From contig JAQJZZ010000010.1 in assembly GCA_030077755.1 (NCBI GenBank), forward strand, positions 1,922,001-1,986,000: 64,000 nt of DNA, in the 5' to 3' direction. How positions within the stretch are numbered: position 1 is the stretch's first letter; each line of letters begins with the position of its first letter. Under the pieces are notes generated by a model. That model did no database searches. It was not told the origin of the DNA and saw only the letters and a list, made by a program, of their open reading frames with translations. The stretch is from Filosporella fistucella. Its lineage: Eukaryota; Ascomycota; Leotiomycetes; Helotiales. Position numbers and translations under genes: made by a program. Shown here one piece after another: positions 50,250-61,996 of this stretch.

Positions 50250-52080
50250 TTACTGATGTAACTCTACAGGTCGACCCCTTTTCCTCGGCTTTCTGAATTC
50301 GCCCCCCTCCATCCTCTGAGACAGGGAAGTATCAGGGGTAACGTCTCGCAAACCAACGTGACTTGATTGACTGTCAGCTTCGTCCAAAGACGCAGCATCA
50401 TGGTCAGAGAGATGGTGACTCTCTAAGCCTCGTGAAAGTCCAGATTCCCCCGCCTCAGATTGCTGTGAGACCTTGAAATCCAGCGGCAAGTCATCGATAA
50501 CTGAACAGATTCTTTTCAGGTGGGTCGGCATCCATATATCGTAAATATTCTTCGTGAATTTGTATGCTGTCCACTTTTCCTTGCCATCAAGTGCTGTGAA
50601 GTCGAACGTATGGATCGCATGGCGGTAGAAAGTTGTCTTTTCTCCATCAATTACAGCGTAATGACCATATATTCTCACTGTTCGGTGATCGTGCGAGACT
50701 GAGAAGGCGAGGATCTCTCGATGGAGTTCCTTTTCGCGGTTTACCATCCTGAACAGTTCGACAACGCCCCTCACTGCGAGTGTCATGCTGTGAGCATTCT
50801 GTCGATCGGCGACATCGAGGGCTGCAGCCCCGCACTTTACTTCGCACGTTAGGAACGGGAAGTACATCTGCCAAGTAGCCATGAAATGGGACGTAAAAGT
50901 ATCTGGAACCTCCCCCACGAAAGGCTTAAGCTTTTCGAGGTGATCGTCCATGAACGCAGACCGTCCGAACCCTATAGAATAATCAGGTTGTGGGCGAGGA
51001 CCGTAAAAGGTTTCGGCGCAATTCCAGCCTTCATTGATACTTTCGTTTAAAGCCTTGAGATGTGTCGCGCCATAGATCCTTAGCACTTGGGCAGATGGAC
51101 ATATCAGTGGGGAAATGTCTCGGACAACCATAGCTTCGTTTCTCGCTCGCACGCTCTCGCAAGTTTCGTCGAACAGATCGTCACGAAACAGTGTATCTTG
51201 AGGGACTGATTGTTCTGCCTCAAGTAAAGTTCGACAGAGTTTCTTGCTTGCATCTGTGATACCCAAGTCGAACTTCCCCATAAAGCTACCTTTGGTAGCA
51301 AGCACGGTCTCATAGCTTGGACGCTTATAAGGGGTGCTTTTGGCTTCCCTCGGCTTCTCATCGCTAGCCGTCGTAGAACTGGGTGTGACAGAGCCCGCTT
51401 CCGATTGTTTACCACGAACAGAAGACGACGATGACCTCTTCCTCGCAAGTAGGTGATTCAACCCCATCTCTGCAACCCAGGGTATCCCGTTGTAAATTTC
51501 GAAATCTTTCCTAGTCTGATCGTCTTGGGTGAAGTATTGCTCAGGCCAGTGTCCCTCTACGCTCCAATACGCAATGGGATTGGTCTTGTTATTGTTGAAG
51601 CTCCTCACTGCCCTCTGGTCATGTGTGTGCTTAGTAGTAGCATCTGCACGAGACGTCCGCTGTTGTTTGCGAAGGGGCGCGAATAGAGCGAGATTAGATG
51701 CACTTTCTGATTCTTGCGGTCGTTTTCGTTTTCGTTCTTGTCCTCGAGCCTGTGGAAACTTGACTTGAGTTAGCTTTAGAGCATAGCAGGTGGAGAGGGA
51801 CATGCCTCTGTGCTCTGAGTGTTGGTAATTGCGGAGGGAAGTTGGTGCTTGGGCCCGGTGTTCGTGTCCTTCGATACAGTGCGCTCCTGGCGGTGTTGTA
51901 GGCGTAGGCTTTTACGAGGAGAAGGTTGTGGGCACTCTTTCTTGATACCTTGTGGCCGCGCTTCTATCAACGATCAGTCAAAGCAGCACACGACGGTGTG
52001 GATAACTTACGTTCGCCTTTTGGTACCGAGCATTGCCGCTTTACTTTTTGGATATTTCGGTCTGCTTGACGCGGGGCCAT
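50250..52080 (-). CDS. DUF7924-type protein, PD-(D/E)XK-like
   Basis: Exons 52080-52011, 51963-51806 and 51749-50250 give 575 residues. The first intron is GTAAGT...GATAG. The second (51805-51750) uses a GC donor (GAG/GCATGT) with branch AGCTAAC and acceptor CCACAG; with it the frame runs STE-ARGQERKRKRPQE without a stop. The N-terminus is basic and low-complexity. The C-terminal domain has SVEGHWPEQYF, then DYSIGFGRSAF near residue 331 and FLTCEVKCG near 377, giving a D...ExK arrangement of the PD-(D/E)XK nuclease fold, followed by DVADRQNAHSM. The DUF7924 family is common in fungi, with unknown role. I see all three expected acidic/basic residues but activity is unproven. A simpler model starts at the ATG at 51803. 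Confidence 0.82.
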
Positions 52081-52830
52081 ATCGACTGGAAGGAGGAGGG
52101 ATAGCAAGTGGGTTTATATTACCGCTGAGGTTGATGGATAAAGGGTGGAGGAAGAGTTAGAGGGAGCGCGCCAAACGTGGGGTGGTCGGTGATGAAATGG
52201 GCTAGAGTTTGGGATGGAATATGGCGGCGGCAACGATTCCTATTTTTATCATTTAGCGATCGCAGCATTACCCTTCATTCGGATCCACTCACATCTGAAA
52301 CTAGCTCATCCAAACCAAATGTAGACGAGGAAGCTGAGCTGCTTTGGTCGGCTCTTGTGTTGGATCAGAACGTTTGCGGATGGCAACGTTGGTGACATTA
52401 GTCGGTGCTAACTAAATAAAGATTAGCTTGCTATTCCAGCCATACAAATCTGGTCTGCGGCCTGATGTGTAAGGTAACTTTTGGCAAGCCCACTTACCGA
52501 GGGAACGCGTCAAGCCTGCGCCGAACGCGAGCCACCCGTCGATCTGCGGCCACCTGGACGAACTTTTTGGCGTCCTGATATTGTGTGCATGTGCATGGTG
52601 TGCGTTTTTGGGGGGGAAGGGGCTGTCTGGTGAGTCACACTGCCTAGCAACGATTAGAATGCTCTCTGTGACATTTTGGGAGTGATCGTGATAGTAGCGT
52701 CATGAATTTTAAAGTCAAAGAAGGATGAGTGGAAGCTGTCATAGGTGGAGCAGAAGGAGATACAGAAAGGATGGCAAGGTTTGAGGGCGCCGAAGGGATT
52801 TGTGATAAGCTGTCGGTACAGTACCTCTGA
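52081..52830. other. Intergenic, no gene seen
   Basis: Promoter side of the DUF7924 gene, including a G-rich stretch near 52605-52622. No gene supported. Confidence 0.45.
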
Positions 52831-53224
52831 ATGATCAAGAATCTGGCATATGCAGTAAGGATTTACCTAGACCTTGGAGAATTAGGTTTTTACCACATAG
52901 AGTCATTTGAGATGAAAGATGTGCAATACAAGGCTGGTGAAATCTTATTTGTTTGCGAACCAAATGAACAGGTCTTCCCCTACTACTGTGTATACGCAGG
53001 TCATATCTCGCCAGAGCAAATTAGTGATCTTGTGCGGCTAGGGCAACCCGAGAAAACGATCGAATGTCTTCGGAAGGCTTGTGGAGGCTGAGGATGCAAT
53101 TGGCCTCGGAGAAGCTGTCGCTGCCTTGCATATACCTGCATATTGGAAATCGAAAGACTCGACCATGCTCAATTTAGAACCTGACGGCAACTTCGCTTGC
53201 TTTGCCGCCCAACTGGAGGAATGA
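52831..53224 (+). pseudogene. Possible broken gene of unknown family
   Basis: The frame from 52831 has protein-like composition (VQYKAGEILFVCEPNEQVFPYYC and on) and stops at 53091. Overlapping it in another frame and ending at 53224 is RLVEAEDAIGLGEAVAALHIPAYW... to ...FACFAAQLEE. The two read as consecutive parts of one protein joined by a single-base frame change near 53065-53080, with no splice site that would reconcile them. The family is not recognised. It may instead be two unrelated short frames. Confidence 0.35.
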
Positions 53225-53671
53225 GTCACAATTCGGGTTTTGGACGCAGAGCCGGAGCGGATTAACTACAAGCCCGGGGTCTTCATCCACTCGGCAACAA
53301 TATCACGATCGCTGACCAACATTTCCACTGCGTCAGGTTAATTCAGACGATTATCGGTCAATTTAAGTCTCGTTAGGATACTGCCTAGGTACGCCATTGG
53401 TAGTCAACTTGAACGGTCAACTCTTCTCAATGACCTTCATGTGGTGCCTCCTCCTCGGAATCAGTCTTTCTCCCAGAACAATCTCTAAATTACAGGCCCT
53501 TTATTCCAGTAATCAACCTGACAGAACAGCTTCCTTTTGGTGCAACCGATGTTTCCATTCATCTTCCCTTGAAAGCGATACTCCGAAATCGGCTTGGATC
53601 TTGTGCGATTTCAAAGTTCGCTGCCGTCTCCCTAAAGTCAATAACATTCCAACAAAATTCTGGAAGGTCAT
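53225..53671. other. Short spacer with alternative 3' end of next gene
   Basis: The minus-strand frame 53680-53559 is coding-like (INDLPEFCWNVIDFRETAA...) and may be the true C-terminus of the gene at 53672-54234; see that entry. The plus-strand frame 53397-53705 is regarded as its shadow. Confidence 0.4.
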
Positions 53672-54234
53672 TTATGGGGAGGCGTGCTTGCATATCTTCT
53701 CATAATGCCTTGCAGTCATCTCACTTTTAGATTTTATAACGGAGTCGAATTCTTCTGGTTTGAGAACTTTTTTTAGTTCTTCATCGGTAAGTCCACCCTA
53801 AGTCAATCAGTGAATACCCCATTTCGATTTGATAACATAGAACCTACTGCTTTCGGCCGATTAGCAGGGTTAAACTGATATTTTGTTTCAAACTCTTTCC
53901 GGATGTACGCATTTAACGGTCCTAGGTCATTCACCCTTCAAAGAGTTTAGTAGGAGCAAAAAGAGAGGGTATTCAATACAAACAGCTTCTGTCCATCCCA
54001 GCGAAGTTTTACAAGAGTGTATGGCTCATCCACAGGACCGTTATCAATAAGTAGGAAACACCTGGAATTTAACCATCCACCAAAAGTAGTTAGTCGATCG
54101 TCGTCTGGATGGTTTTCATTGAAGTCCCGATTCCAGACTTTTCGACAAGCAGTATTTGCCATGAGTGGGATTTTGTTGAAATGTTCTCCAGGCATTTTGT
54201 CAGTTTTGCACTGAACAAAAATACGTGTGGCCAT
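53672..54234 (-). CDS. Unknown protein, three or four exons
   Basis: Exons 54234-53984, 53935-53848 and 53797-53672 give 154 residues with two short introns (donors GTTTGT and GTAGGT; TACTAAAC and CTGATTGAC branch sites). The spliced protein is continuous and protein-like: KLRWDGQKL-VNDLGPLNAYI and NPANRPKA-GGLTDEELKKVL. No known domain is recognised. An alternative ending exists: a third, very short (38 bp) intron starting GTGAGA at about 53731 would lead to a different C-terminus that runs to 53559 (NDLPEFCWNVIDF and on). This looks more like conserved protein than the short tail KICKHASP, so either the intron is real or a one-base frame change has truncated the gene. Confidence 0.55.
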
Positions 54235-54937
54235 TTGTGCGCTCGTCGTTAGTGTTGGTGCGTTATTGAAAGGTGAATCTTGTCAAAGTGAATGTGAGCT
54301 ATTTCAAGTCGCTCGCCTGTAGAACCAAAGAATCATCCTTTTCATCCATCCACCATGATCACATTCGGGCTTCTCTTCAAACATTGCGCCTGCAAGGGTT
54401 TTAATCGGAAATTTTTGCAATGTGAGCAACGAGTACATAACGTTTTCAGACGAGAGTATATCTTGAATATGTGTCAGACGTATTTTGATTCTTACACTCC
54501 TAGACGGGCAAATTTGGGCCTTCCCATGGGCTCTTCCTTGGGCTTCCCCTTGGGGCTTCCCTTAGGTCTCCCTACACTTGCCTAGTGGCCAGCAGTTGGC
54601 TATGATTCTCGAATAAGATGGTCAAATGAGGATCCAATGTACTGTTGCAGGAAAGATATAGAGAACCTCCCAAGGAATGCACAACAAATTGTTTTGTTTT
54701 ATTTTTTTTTTAAAAAAAAGGTGTTTCTGTTCAAATTTGATTTATATGCCTTCTCATTTCTTCCACATCTCATGCTGGAGATATCATCGCTTAAGTAAAG
54801 ACGCGAGAAAGCAAGTTTGAGGAAAGCTTCTTTCACAAACAATTACTTCTTTTGAAGTGGCAGACACCACTGAGGAGGAACTGGAACAATTGGCCAATAA
54901 TAATTTCCACCGGCTAGCAAGTAAGGCAAACTAACTC
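54235..54937. other. Intergenic with low-complexity tracts
   Basis: No gene supported. Contains a degenerate repeat of TTGGGCTTCCC type at 54514-54568 and a T10/A8 run at 54702-54719. Confidence 0.5.
54514..54568. repeat. Degenerate TTGGGCTTCCC minisatellite
   Basis: About four to five imperfect units of 11-13 bp (TTGGGCCTTCCC, GGGCTCTTCC, TTGGGCTTCCCC, TTGGGGCTTCCC) in tandem. In one frame they read as GLP repeats, but no gene contains them. Confidence 0.6.
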
Positions 54938-56638
54938 ATGATGGCTAATCAGCTACCACTAGCCACTAGACCTCAGGAGAAACTTGCCTTTATCATTCTA
55001 TTGTATGTAACGGCCAGCTTATTATCGTTGATGGGAGCTCACCCTACTAGCGGTTTCCGTTATACACAACGCACAATCTACACCATTGGTTGTTGGACAT
55101 TTCACCTCCTCTCTGGCTCCCTCGTCATGCTGGAGACCAAAATCGCTACTCAAATCAGTATCTTATCTTTTTTACCGCATGCCATTCCATTTTTACTTTT
55201 GTTTGGGATCAGCAAGCTCTCAGAGTGGGTTGATGACTCTGCTCTGACCATGTTCATTGCTCTAGCTGGATGGCGCTACTTTAGACTCTTCGTCAACCTC
55301 TACTCCTTCTAGCGATACAAACCGGCAAGACTTCCTATATTGAGAACTATGGGTCCGAAAGATGTCACAATGGTTCTGCCAACTGTCTCAGTCTCCGAGT
55401 CAGATAATCCCGACTTTGAAGAGTGCCTTACGACGTGCCTGATCAATAAACCTGCTGGGGTCATTATTGTCACCGACACGGATTTCAAGGCTACGGAGGT
55501 CAACAAACAGTTACTGAGTATTTGTGACAGGATCCGAAGAGGCTCGTCTAGCTTTTTAAGTGAACTCGGTCCAACTGACATTTCCGGAATCGATATTCGA
55601 GTTATGTATACTGGTGTTGCCGACAAACGCTGCCAAATGATAGATGCCTTTCAACATGTTCAGACTCACTTGACCATGTTCCTTGATGATCACGTTTTTC
55701 TGCCTCGTACTTTCCTGGATTCTGTCGTGCCTGTTTTCGAAAATCCATGCGTTGGCTTATGCGGAACAAAGAAATCAGTCCGTCGCAAGCATCCCGAGGC
55801 TCACTCGCTCTGGGGAAAATATTGGGAGTTGTTCTGGAACGTTATGGGCGCCCTTTATCTGACTCGACATAACTTTGAGATCCGAGCCACCAACGCTATG
55901 GACGGGGGAGTCTTTGTGGTTTCGGGACGAGCACTGATCGTCTTGACCAAGATCATCCAAGATGACAACTTCCGCAAAGCATTCACCGACGAATGCTTCT
56001 TCTTTGGCTTATTTGGCCCATTGAACCCCGACGACGATAACTTTATTACACGCTGGGTCTTACGCCATCCACAGAACTACGAGATAAAGATCCAATACAC
56101 CGATAATGCCACGATAGAAACGACACTCGGCCAGTATCCAAAGTTCCTGGAGCAGTGTTTACGTTGGGCACGCACAACTTTCCGGTCGAACTCCTGCTCT
56201 CTGATTACCGATCGTACGATATGGCGGCGCTTGCCGTGGACTGTGTGGACTACCTATATCCCGAGCTTGTTCAACCTGGCATTGTTCTGGGATGGCGGGA
56301 TGCTCTATGCGCTTACCAAGACTAAATTCTATTCAGAATCAAGAAACCCAATGCTATTACTTTTGTGCTTTGGAGGTTGGATCTACTTCACGAAGCTAGT
56401 GAAGCTGATACCGTACTTTTGGCGCTACCCAACGGATTTCTTCCTATTCTTCTTTCCAATCCCGGCTTACCCTGTTTTCGCTTACTGCCACTCAATCCTC
56501 AAGTTGTGGGCAGGTATCGCATTCTGGGACCACAGCTGGGCAGGTAGAAACTTGGGTGCCAGTCGAGCAAAACCTTGTCCATCACCAGTAGCACATCAGC
56601 AGCCAAAGCGGACTCTAGACGAAAGTGAAAACTGGTGA
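54938..56638 (+). pseudogene. GT2 polysaccharide-synthase-like gene with in-frame TAG
   Basis: From ATG 54938 the frame encodes a membrane N-terminus (spans near residues 14-34, 50-66 and 77-95) up to GWRYFRLFVNLYSF, then TAG at 55310-55312. The same frame then continues RYKPARLPILRTMGPKDV for 440 more codons to 56638. Related fungal enzymes have Trp in the equivalent SFW-YKP position, so TGG to TAG is the simplest explanation. The downstream part is intact GT2: DTDF, FLDDHVFLP, TDECFFFG, DDDNFITRW and QCLRWART (the QxxRW-type motif), then three or four C-terminal spans. The family includes Cps1-like hyaluronan/polysaccharide synthases at the plasma membrane. An intron 55225-55329 (GTGGGT...CAAG) would skip the stop but remove the conserved segment. 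Confidence 0.7.
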
Positions 56639-57954
56639 TGAGTGGTGAGTGATGAGTGATAGCGCTGTAGTGACGTGTGCACAGTGAATGGAGCATGCGA
56701 GTTGGACCAATAGATGGCAATTGTCATGGAGGAAATAAGGTAGGGGAGGTATGAACTCTAAGATTCCTGGGAATGGAGAACTGGAGGGATGACAAGCATC
56801 ACGTGCAATTTGAGAACCAGACCAGCAGGTTTAGCAGCACTTCTTAGCTTCGTACTGCGACGTGGAGCAAATTCTTCTTCGTGTTCAGAGTGATAATAAG
56901 TTCCTAATACTGATGAGTGCGCAGTCTACCTTGTAACGGGGGTTGTGCGGGAATGTCTTGAATTTTGTCGTCATAATTGTAGTGCTTGCCTGTGGAAGTG
57001 ATAGCTGTTCCTCAGCCCGGTCAAAACTCGTGCAACGTTGGGACAGATCACGTGCAGGGGTAGGTTATGTGACTTCTGAGGGATTTCCGGTGTGCTTTGG
57101 GCGTTGATTTCCAAAATTTGATTCCAGCTTTTTTTCATGTTTTGATAAAGCCGAGGCCGATTGGAGGGGAATAGGAAATTTGCCACTCCAACAACCCTCG
57201 TTTTTGACAAGAGACCTTGTCCCTTCAAGCGAACTCGCACCACAGGGCCATGACGGAGCATGTTCTGACATTCGGGCTGCTTTGTACTGTGATATTTCCG
57301 AGGCTGCCAAAGACCTGGTATCGATTGTCAGCTCCTGAGTCTTCAGGCATAAAACTAACAGACATCCAATTGCGAACGTTTTTTTTTGCTACCATTTTTC
57401 CCAAGACCTCGCATTATTCAAAACAAAATAGCCACACGGCATTAAGCATTACCTTTAATCTCGTAAATGCATTTGTTACCATTCCTAATTCACACTAGGC
57501 GAACAGCCACAGGCAAATAGCCACAGTTTAGCCACCTCTTAGAGTTGCGGGGTTGCATTTTGCACCCCACAATGATGGTATCAAGAATTTGACTTCATGT
57601 GATTCAAAAGATGCGATAAAAGATGCGTCGCAAAATTCCGCCGAAATTGAATGCTCCGACCACGTGCTCGAGGCGGAATGCACCGGGTTTACTCGGCCAC
57701 TATCGGCTTGATGAGCGAATCACATGACATTGTGCCCCATCCCCTGTGAAGTTCCTTGAACCTCATTTTCTTCCGCGAGATGAATAGCCTCATCTCCTCT
57801 CAGATTACAACAAGAGACCATCCAAAGGTTATGAAGCCCGACAGTCGCACGATTATATTTCTTGGTGATCCGCGTTGTTCTGTTTGACAGCTCTTTCTCG
57901 ACCGTCCTTCTCCACCCACCTTCCTAATCACCTTCTCGATCGCCCTTCTCTCAG
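56639..57954. other. Intergenic, no gene seen
   Basis: 1.3 kb with short frames only. The last 150 bases before 57955 are pyrimidine-rich (CTTTCTCGACCGTCCTTCTC-type) as in a fungal promoter. Confidence 0.45.
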
Positions 57955-58788
57955 ATGGCAGATATTCTAGGATTTGCTAACGTCACTGGCGAGACGTTAA
58001 TCGTCTCAAGGAGACGGTTAGTTCATTCTTACTTCTTAACATCTCAGTGACTTCTTGCTGATCCACTTAGTCATAATCAATTCCCCTTCGACACCCCATT
58101 TCCCCAGGTAGACGAACAATCGGATGGATTCAAAGAACTCTGTGCAATAATTGCAGGACATAACGCCCCTTTCCGGCTGCAACTCCTCCATCGCCACTTT
58201 GAGATCCCTGAGGGGCAAGTACTGTTAGGCACCAGCATAAAGGAGCTCGAGGGGCTCGGGTACTGGACCAGGCCTACTCACATTTCCAATATCGATTTAC
58301 ACAAAGTCTATGGTTGCGAAATCTCGGTGGATGCAACTCGCTGTACACGCGAAGGCGGGATGAGAAATCCCCTTCTATACTCCGAGTTTCGCGAAGGTCG
58401 GCCAGTTGATTTTGGGAACAGCTATAGCAATTTCTTTACGGAGTTCACCGACTGCCTTCGGGCCTATGGCTTAGAAAACACGTTCGGGCTTGAGGTAACA
58501 CAAGGCCAGCCTAGGAAAATGATTGAATTTTCTTTTGATATCGGCCTTCTTTTGGTTGATGAGGAGGAGGTAAGGGCAGAGGTGAGGGAAGGGACCGGGC
58601 AGTTCACGCTTCGAGTGACAGCATGGGCAATCACAATCGATAATGGGACTTTCAAACACACAGGAACGAAATACTGCCTTGAGGTAAAAGACGAACCACA
58701 CCGCGAAATTATTGTTCCTGATAGGGAGATGTCGGATATTGTGAAAAGCTTAAGAGATCGAGGTTATTTGGTTATGCAGAATACATAA
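57955..58788 (+). CDS. Unknown two-exon protein
   Basis: Exons 57955-58016 and 58071-58788 (54 bp intron, donor GTTAGT, acceptor CACTTAG) give 259 residues. The N-terminal part reads FKELCAIIAGHNAPFRLQLLHRHFEIPEGQVLLG, and the LHRHFEIPEGQVLL block resembles an uncharacterised fungal family I have seen before but cannot name. The C-terminal half is mixed alpha/beta. No signal peptide, membrane span or catalytic motif. It faces the 444-residue gene tail to tail, with only 56 bp between stop codons. Confidence 0.75.
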
Positions 58789-58844
58789 AACGGAAGTTTG
58801 GAATAGCAAACACCTGAATTCATAAACCTAATTGCAATCCTTAT

Positions 58845-60395
58845 CTACGCTGAGACTACGAAGGTAGTGCCAGATTGCCTAAAGTCCGCTATTAGTTTAG
58901 GGTCTTTCACATATATCGTTACAAAGCCGTCATCCCCATTCTCGTTCCAAAGTATGTCACCAAACCCATCCCTATGAAGTAGTTGTATAAAAAGCTCCAA
59001 CTCAAGAATGCACTCTGGCGCAACTGATTTGGAGGTGCCTGTACTATCATACATTTCGACCACTTGCCCGGATGACTTAACAATAGGTCCCAATTTGCTT
59101 GATAGCTTGAGCGAAACGATTTGATGATTCCCTAATGCACCGAACCAAATTAAGCCTATACTGTTAGTAGGCTCCGTCGACGCGTTGTCAAGTCTCATGT
59201 TGGAAAGTATCCGGCAAAGAATGTATTTGTCGAACTTGATGAGTTCTTTAGAAGTTAAGTCATGTCAAATTCAGCCAAGGCCTAGATGTACTTACTCATC
59301 ACTTCCCCGGAAACTGGAACAGAATCGAGTTCGGTCTCCGTGCCACTTGCGGCTGCTCCATTTAAACTGTGCTGATCTGAATACAATTAGCAGACATCGT
59401 GGAAAATGGAAATTCTCTGCGATGAAGGAAACTGCCTCTGTGCGGCCGTCTTCTGAGCCTCTATGTGCAGATGTACTTACTTGGTAAACGTGTGACTACG
59501 GCATTGGGAGCTATCTCGGATTCCTCGACTTTTACCATCAGTCAAGTCTACCACTTGTAAGGATACGAACACACCTAGACTCAGCACCACTTTGCCAGAA
59601 ACCAATTCACTTGTCTGCGCTAAAGAAGGTTCATCCTCCAATGCAGCTCTATCTAAACGACGCTTCCGTTTCCCTGGCCTGTCCAAAACCTGGGCTGACT
59701 TCTCACGTTCCTCAAAAGCTAGTAACTCATCAGTTGTTTGTTAACTTTCTCAAGCGAGGCTAGAACGTACTTCTCAGAAATTCACGGTATTTGTTGGATT
59801 CTTGCAATGGCATTTCAGCCCCTAATCCAACCAGAATATTGTATATGTCGGGTGGCCACACCTGGCAGGAGCCGGGCTCAATATGGTCGATTAAATAGTC
59901 AAAAGTGCCGATTGACATCATATTTGCTGTCCATATAGTAGGCATGAAGGCCACTGCCCAGGAAATTAAACCGTCGAAACTGAGGGTGCAAATGCGCTCG
60001 CATCTTTCCCGTGTCAATTGGTTCCTCGTCTTGGTTGCGTCTGAGTCAACGACCGAATCCCGTTTACCATCAAAGAAATAGACGATATTCTTCCCGAATG
60101 TTGGTCGACTCTTCAATGCAGCACTTGTTACAAGTTTTTCTATATCTAGCTGTGCCTGGGAGATGAGTTTTTTGCCTTCCTCCAAAGACGGTGCTGCTCG
60201 TTTTCCTTGGAGAGCTGCGACTTGTGGCTGAAGACCAGCCCCACACGTCTGGATCCTCCGGCCCAAATCTGTGAGGGTTTGGTACTGCTCTCTGGAGGGA
60301 TGGAAGCTAGAGCATGGAAAATCCCGAACCAATGATTCGAGCTTTGTAATTGTAGTCGTAAGTTGCGAAATATATTTCCTTGTCGTAATTGTCAT
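58845..60395 (-). CDS. Unknown four-exon protein
   Basis: Exons 60395-59771, 59718-59481, 59366-59296 and 59245-58845 give 444 residues. The donors are GTACGT, GTAAGT and GTAAGT, and all phases close (1, 2, 1). The third exon is only 71 bp; its acceptor is the second AG (CAG/TTTAAATGG), because the first would misframe the fourth exon. The N-terminus is a coiled, Thr-rich helix (ITTRKYISQLTTTITKLESLV), then a globular part with CERICTLSFDGLISWAVAFMP, a basic linker (PGKRKRRLDRAALEDE) and a C-terminal beta-rich part. No domain is recognised. The gene is compact and convergent with the 259-residue gene, and may be linked to it functionally or just adjacent. Confidence 0.7.
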
Positions 60396-60718
60396 GTCGA
60401 ATGGGTCAAAATGATGCGTTCTTGGGAGCAAGAAATGAATGTGCTGTCTGAAAGCTCAGGTCGAGCGGTCAAACAAAATGGGCTCAGGATGCATATTTGT
60501 ATTCACCGGGTGACTAGGGTCATAATAGTCCATGCACCCAGTTTCTAAGCGAGACAGAAATCCCACGCGTTATCTTCCCCCCAAATTTTCAGCCTACTAG
60601 ACATCCCCAAAAACTGAGCACCCATCCTGGGGCAGCGGTTGAGAATAATTCTGCATATGTTTAACTTATCGGGTGGTAACATGTTCTGATTTGTTGGCTT
60701 GCGATCTTTGTTCCATCA
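60396..60718. other. Intergenic, no gene seen
   Basis: No ORF of coding character. Probably the promoter region of the minus-strand gene that starts at 60395. Confidence 0.4.
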
Positions 60719-61996
60719 TTGTGCATCAATCATGACCTACAAGCTGCTCTGGGGCTTGATGATGCAGCATACCTGACACTGACCGAGCGGAAGATTCTCA
60801 GTTGCAAAGCCCTATCGTTCATGTATCCTACGTGGTGTAACTTGATTGATTCCAATGGCAGGTGCAAACGTGCAGAGCTCTGTGCCGGAAGAGGGATAGT
60901 GCTCATATCTGAAGCTTGGACGGATCCTATTCAGGACGCTTCCACCCCAACACCACATATCGAACTCATCATCCCAAATATAAAGTGCAGGCGCAAGGAT
61001 ATTAGCTCGTGAACTGCTTGAAAGCTAGGGGAGCCATTCTGATGAATTCGTCCTGGAATAGAAATTCGATAACCCCACGAATGCTGCTGCAGCTTCAGCG
61101 ACGTGGTGAGTCCAAAAGAATCATTGGCTACAATGAGATCCGACAGAATCCCCTTGTTAATAGCATGCGTGGAATGCAGATGGCTGACACCACCTCCACT
61201 TCTCAACAAGCTTGATTCCGGATACAGATTCTGCGTTCCAAGCGTGGTTCGAGCTGAGTTTCATGGGATCGGTGCCATCGAGAATCTATGGGATGTCTAT
61301 AGAACCCGGATTTGCTTTCCCGTGGGACAAAGATCTCGGCCATGCCGTTTGCCAGAGAAGCAATACGACCTATCTCATTTCAAATGACATGATCATGCAG
61401 CTCAACCAACCCGTAACCACCTGCTCTCTTAATGCATACGGAAGGTGAGCATTTTTTAAACTTATAAGACAGTGGATCCAGCTATGCTCGCCATCGAGCA
61501 TATATTGCACGAAAAGAGTATAATATTCAACCTCCAGCTCGCAGCATCTCGATTCAACGCGCTCTGCCTCCAATACATTAAGCTATGTCAGGTTCAGGGG
61601 GATACTACAAGTATAGATGCAAGTACTGGCTCACATACAACTGCCCACACTGGGTGTGGGTGAATAAATCGCCATGCGCACACTGTTTAGTAAGTAGTTA
61701 GGCGGGATGATCTGTTGCTGACTATGTTCAAGGCGGACGGCCGGGATGCGAATGACTCGCAGCAGCTACCAGAGTACTACCGCCTCCTGAACGAGCTTCT
61801 CAACACCTCAGTCCATATTGTACTGGCATTGCAGGTCTGTGGTCTGCATAATAACGAGATAAACATCACGGCAACACCGAGGCGGATTGGTTTATTCAGG
61901 AGAGAGGAAGAAGAGGAAGAAGAGGGAGAAGAGGACGGAGATGACGAAAACGACGGCAAGAAAGAGGAGATGAAAAAATGGCATCCGTTTGGTTGA
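60719..61996 (+). pseudogene. Degenerate coding-like stretch, low confidence
   Basis: A series of short plus-strand frames with protein-like sequence: 60719-61012 (YLTLTERKILSCKALSFMYP and on), 61212-61448 (AFQAWFELSFMGSVPSRIYG...FPWDKDL) and 61715-61996 (ending in an acidic run EEEEEEEGEEDGDDEND). I could not join them with consistent splice sites, and stops fall between them, so this is either a decayed gene or an unusual multi-exon gene I have not resolved. A minus-strand reading cannot be excluded. Confidence 0.3.
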
